The notes under the pieces are model-generated. The model did not search any database. It was not told the origin of the DNA and saw only the letters and a list, made by a program, of their open reading frames with translations. Positions 5,470-6,039 of a DNA stretch of 6,039 nt are shown piece by piece (positions within the stretch are counted from its first letter, which is position 1; each line of letters begins with the position of its first letter). Position numbers and translations under genes: made by a program. The DNA is taken from the NCBI GenBank assembly GCA_017558545.1, contig JAFYUG010000279.1, forward strand, positions 1 through 6,039, written 5' to 3'. Source of the DNA: Oscillospiraceae bacterium. GTDB taxonomy: Bacteria; Bacillota; Clostridia; Oscillospirales; Oscillospiraceae.

Positions 5470-6039
5470 TTAGAATCTGAAGTATATAAAGGGATTATAG
5501 CTTTGTCCGATTATAAAGAGCAGGGACAAAATAATGTCAGCAATATAGAAAACATTGCCTACGAAATTAACAATAAGACCGTCTTTGTTCTTAAAGATCT
5601 TGCCAAAGGAGGGGACAATGGGAGTGCAGGCAATAATGGCAATCAAGGGCAAAACTGTATACTTGCGGATAACTGCCATGGTTACGGGGTCAGTGAACCC
5701 GGCCGCAACAAGCCTTCCGCCTTCAAGGCTGAGACCAAGCATGGCAAGAATATGGCTGCCCAGCTGGCTCAGGTCGGTATAATAGAAAATCACCCAACCA
5801 AAAATGACAAATATGAGGGTTACTATAAGGCAGATAAAGCCGGGAAGCTTTTCAATGAGATTCTTAAGCACGAAGCGCTCAAGAATTATCAGAACGCCAT
5901 AGTATGCACCCCAAAGAAGGAAGTTCCACTCTGCGCCATGCCAGAAGCCGGTAAGAGACCAAACGATAAGCAGATTGATAATAGTGCGCACAGCGCCCTT
6001 GCGGTTGCCGCCAAGGGGGATATACACATAATCTCTGAA
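5470..6039 (-). CDS. MBOAT family O-acyltransferase (AlgI/DltB-like), C-terminal part
   Basis: This is the C-terminal 189 residues of a polytopic membrane acyltransferase; the frame stays open through the right window edge, so the N-terminal part (probably more than half) is missing. The visible part begins FRDYVYIPLGGNR, a hallmark of AlgI-type MBOAT proteins. A GTG at 6027 lies inside this motif and is not a start. The conserved 'LTGFWHGAEWNFLLWG' follows, with the catalytic histidine at 5940-5938. Several hydrophobic helices come next, ending in 'NPFIYFRF'. MBOAT proteins move an acyl group, often acetyl (D-alanyl in DltB), from the cytoplasm across the membrane and hand it to an outside partner. 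Here that partner is the DHHW protein 18 nt downstream. Family confidence is very high; the acyl group and target polymer (exopolysaccharide, peptidoglycan or teichoic acid) cannot be read from this fragment. Confidence 0.93.
   Translation of the reverse strand, partial: FRDYVYIPLGGNRKGAVRTIINLLIVWSLTGFWHGAEWNFLLWGAYYGVLIILERFVLKNLIEKLPGFICLIVTLIFVIFGWVIFYYTDLSQLGSHILAMLGLSLEGGRLVAAGFTDPVTMAVIRKYTVLPLIAIIACTPIVPSFGKIFKNKDGLIVNFVGNVFYIADIILSLLFIIGQSYNPFIYFRF

Noticed and set aside
5470..6027. GTG at 6027 as the true start of the MBOAT gene
   Set aside because: The frame continues upstream with FRDY, part of the conserved FRDYVYIPLGGNR motif, so the gene is simply cut by the window edge.

Overview
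The window looks like a chromosomal segment of a low-to-moderate-GC Firmicute, most likely a gut-type Clostridia member (Oscillospirales/Lachnospirales-like). The signs are strong AGGAGG ribosome sites, a textbook sigma-A promoter, many short intrinsic terminators with U-runs, and families typical of Clostridia: DHHW proteins, RCC1-like repeat proteins with 'YxDS' TPR-like repeats, and membrane-anchored XRE regulators. The taxon is inferred from style only. No marker gene is present.

Left edge (1-215): an intrinsic terminator from an upstream gene, a very GC-rich hairpin cluster, then a 28-nt tRNA 3' end (T-arm, acceptor 3' strand and CCA) that has no 5' half, followed by its own terminator. 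This looks like a tRNA scar or att-type junction. A consensus promoter then drives the first gene.

Plus strand (216-1154): one monocistronic gene for a PLP-dependent enzyme of the D-cysteine desulfhydrase/ACC deaminase family. Its terminator is shared with the convergent minus-strand gene.

Minus strand (1199-6039): three units. Read in the direction of transcription, the first is an operon of at least three genes. It begins with an MBOAT O-acyltransferase cut by the right window edge. Next is a membrane-anchored DHHW (AlgJ/AlgX-like SGNH) protein starting with TTG. Last is a membrane-anchored protein with TPR-like repeats and a C-terminal RCC1-like propeller of seven recognisable repeats, overlapping its neighbour by 8 bases. 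The operon ends at a strong terminator (2632-2672). The MBOAT plus DHHW pair is the known logic for passing acyl groups across the membrane to a cell-surface polymer. The tightly coupled TPR-RCC1 protein is the most unusual part and may be a polymer-binding or assembly scaffold. After this come two separate single-gene units: a membrane-bound XRE regulator with its own promoter, putative operator and terminator, and a PAP2-family lipid phosphatase.

The whole window is covered by genes or by short regulatory intergenic stretches. The longest gene-free stretch is positions 1-215. I saw no IS element, transposase or CRISPR array.
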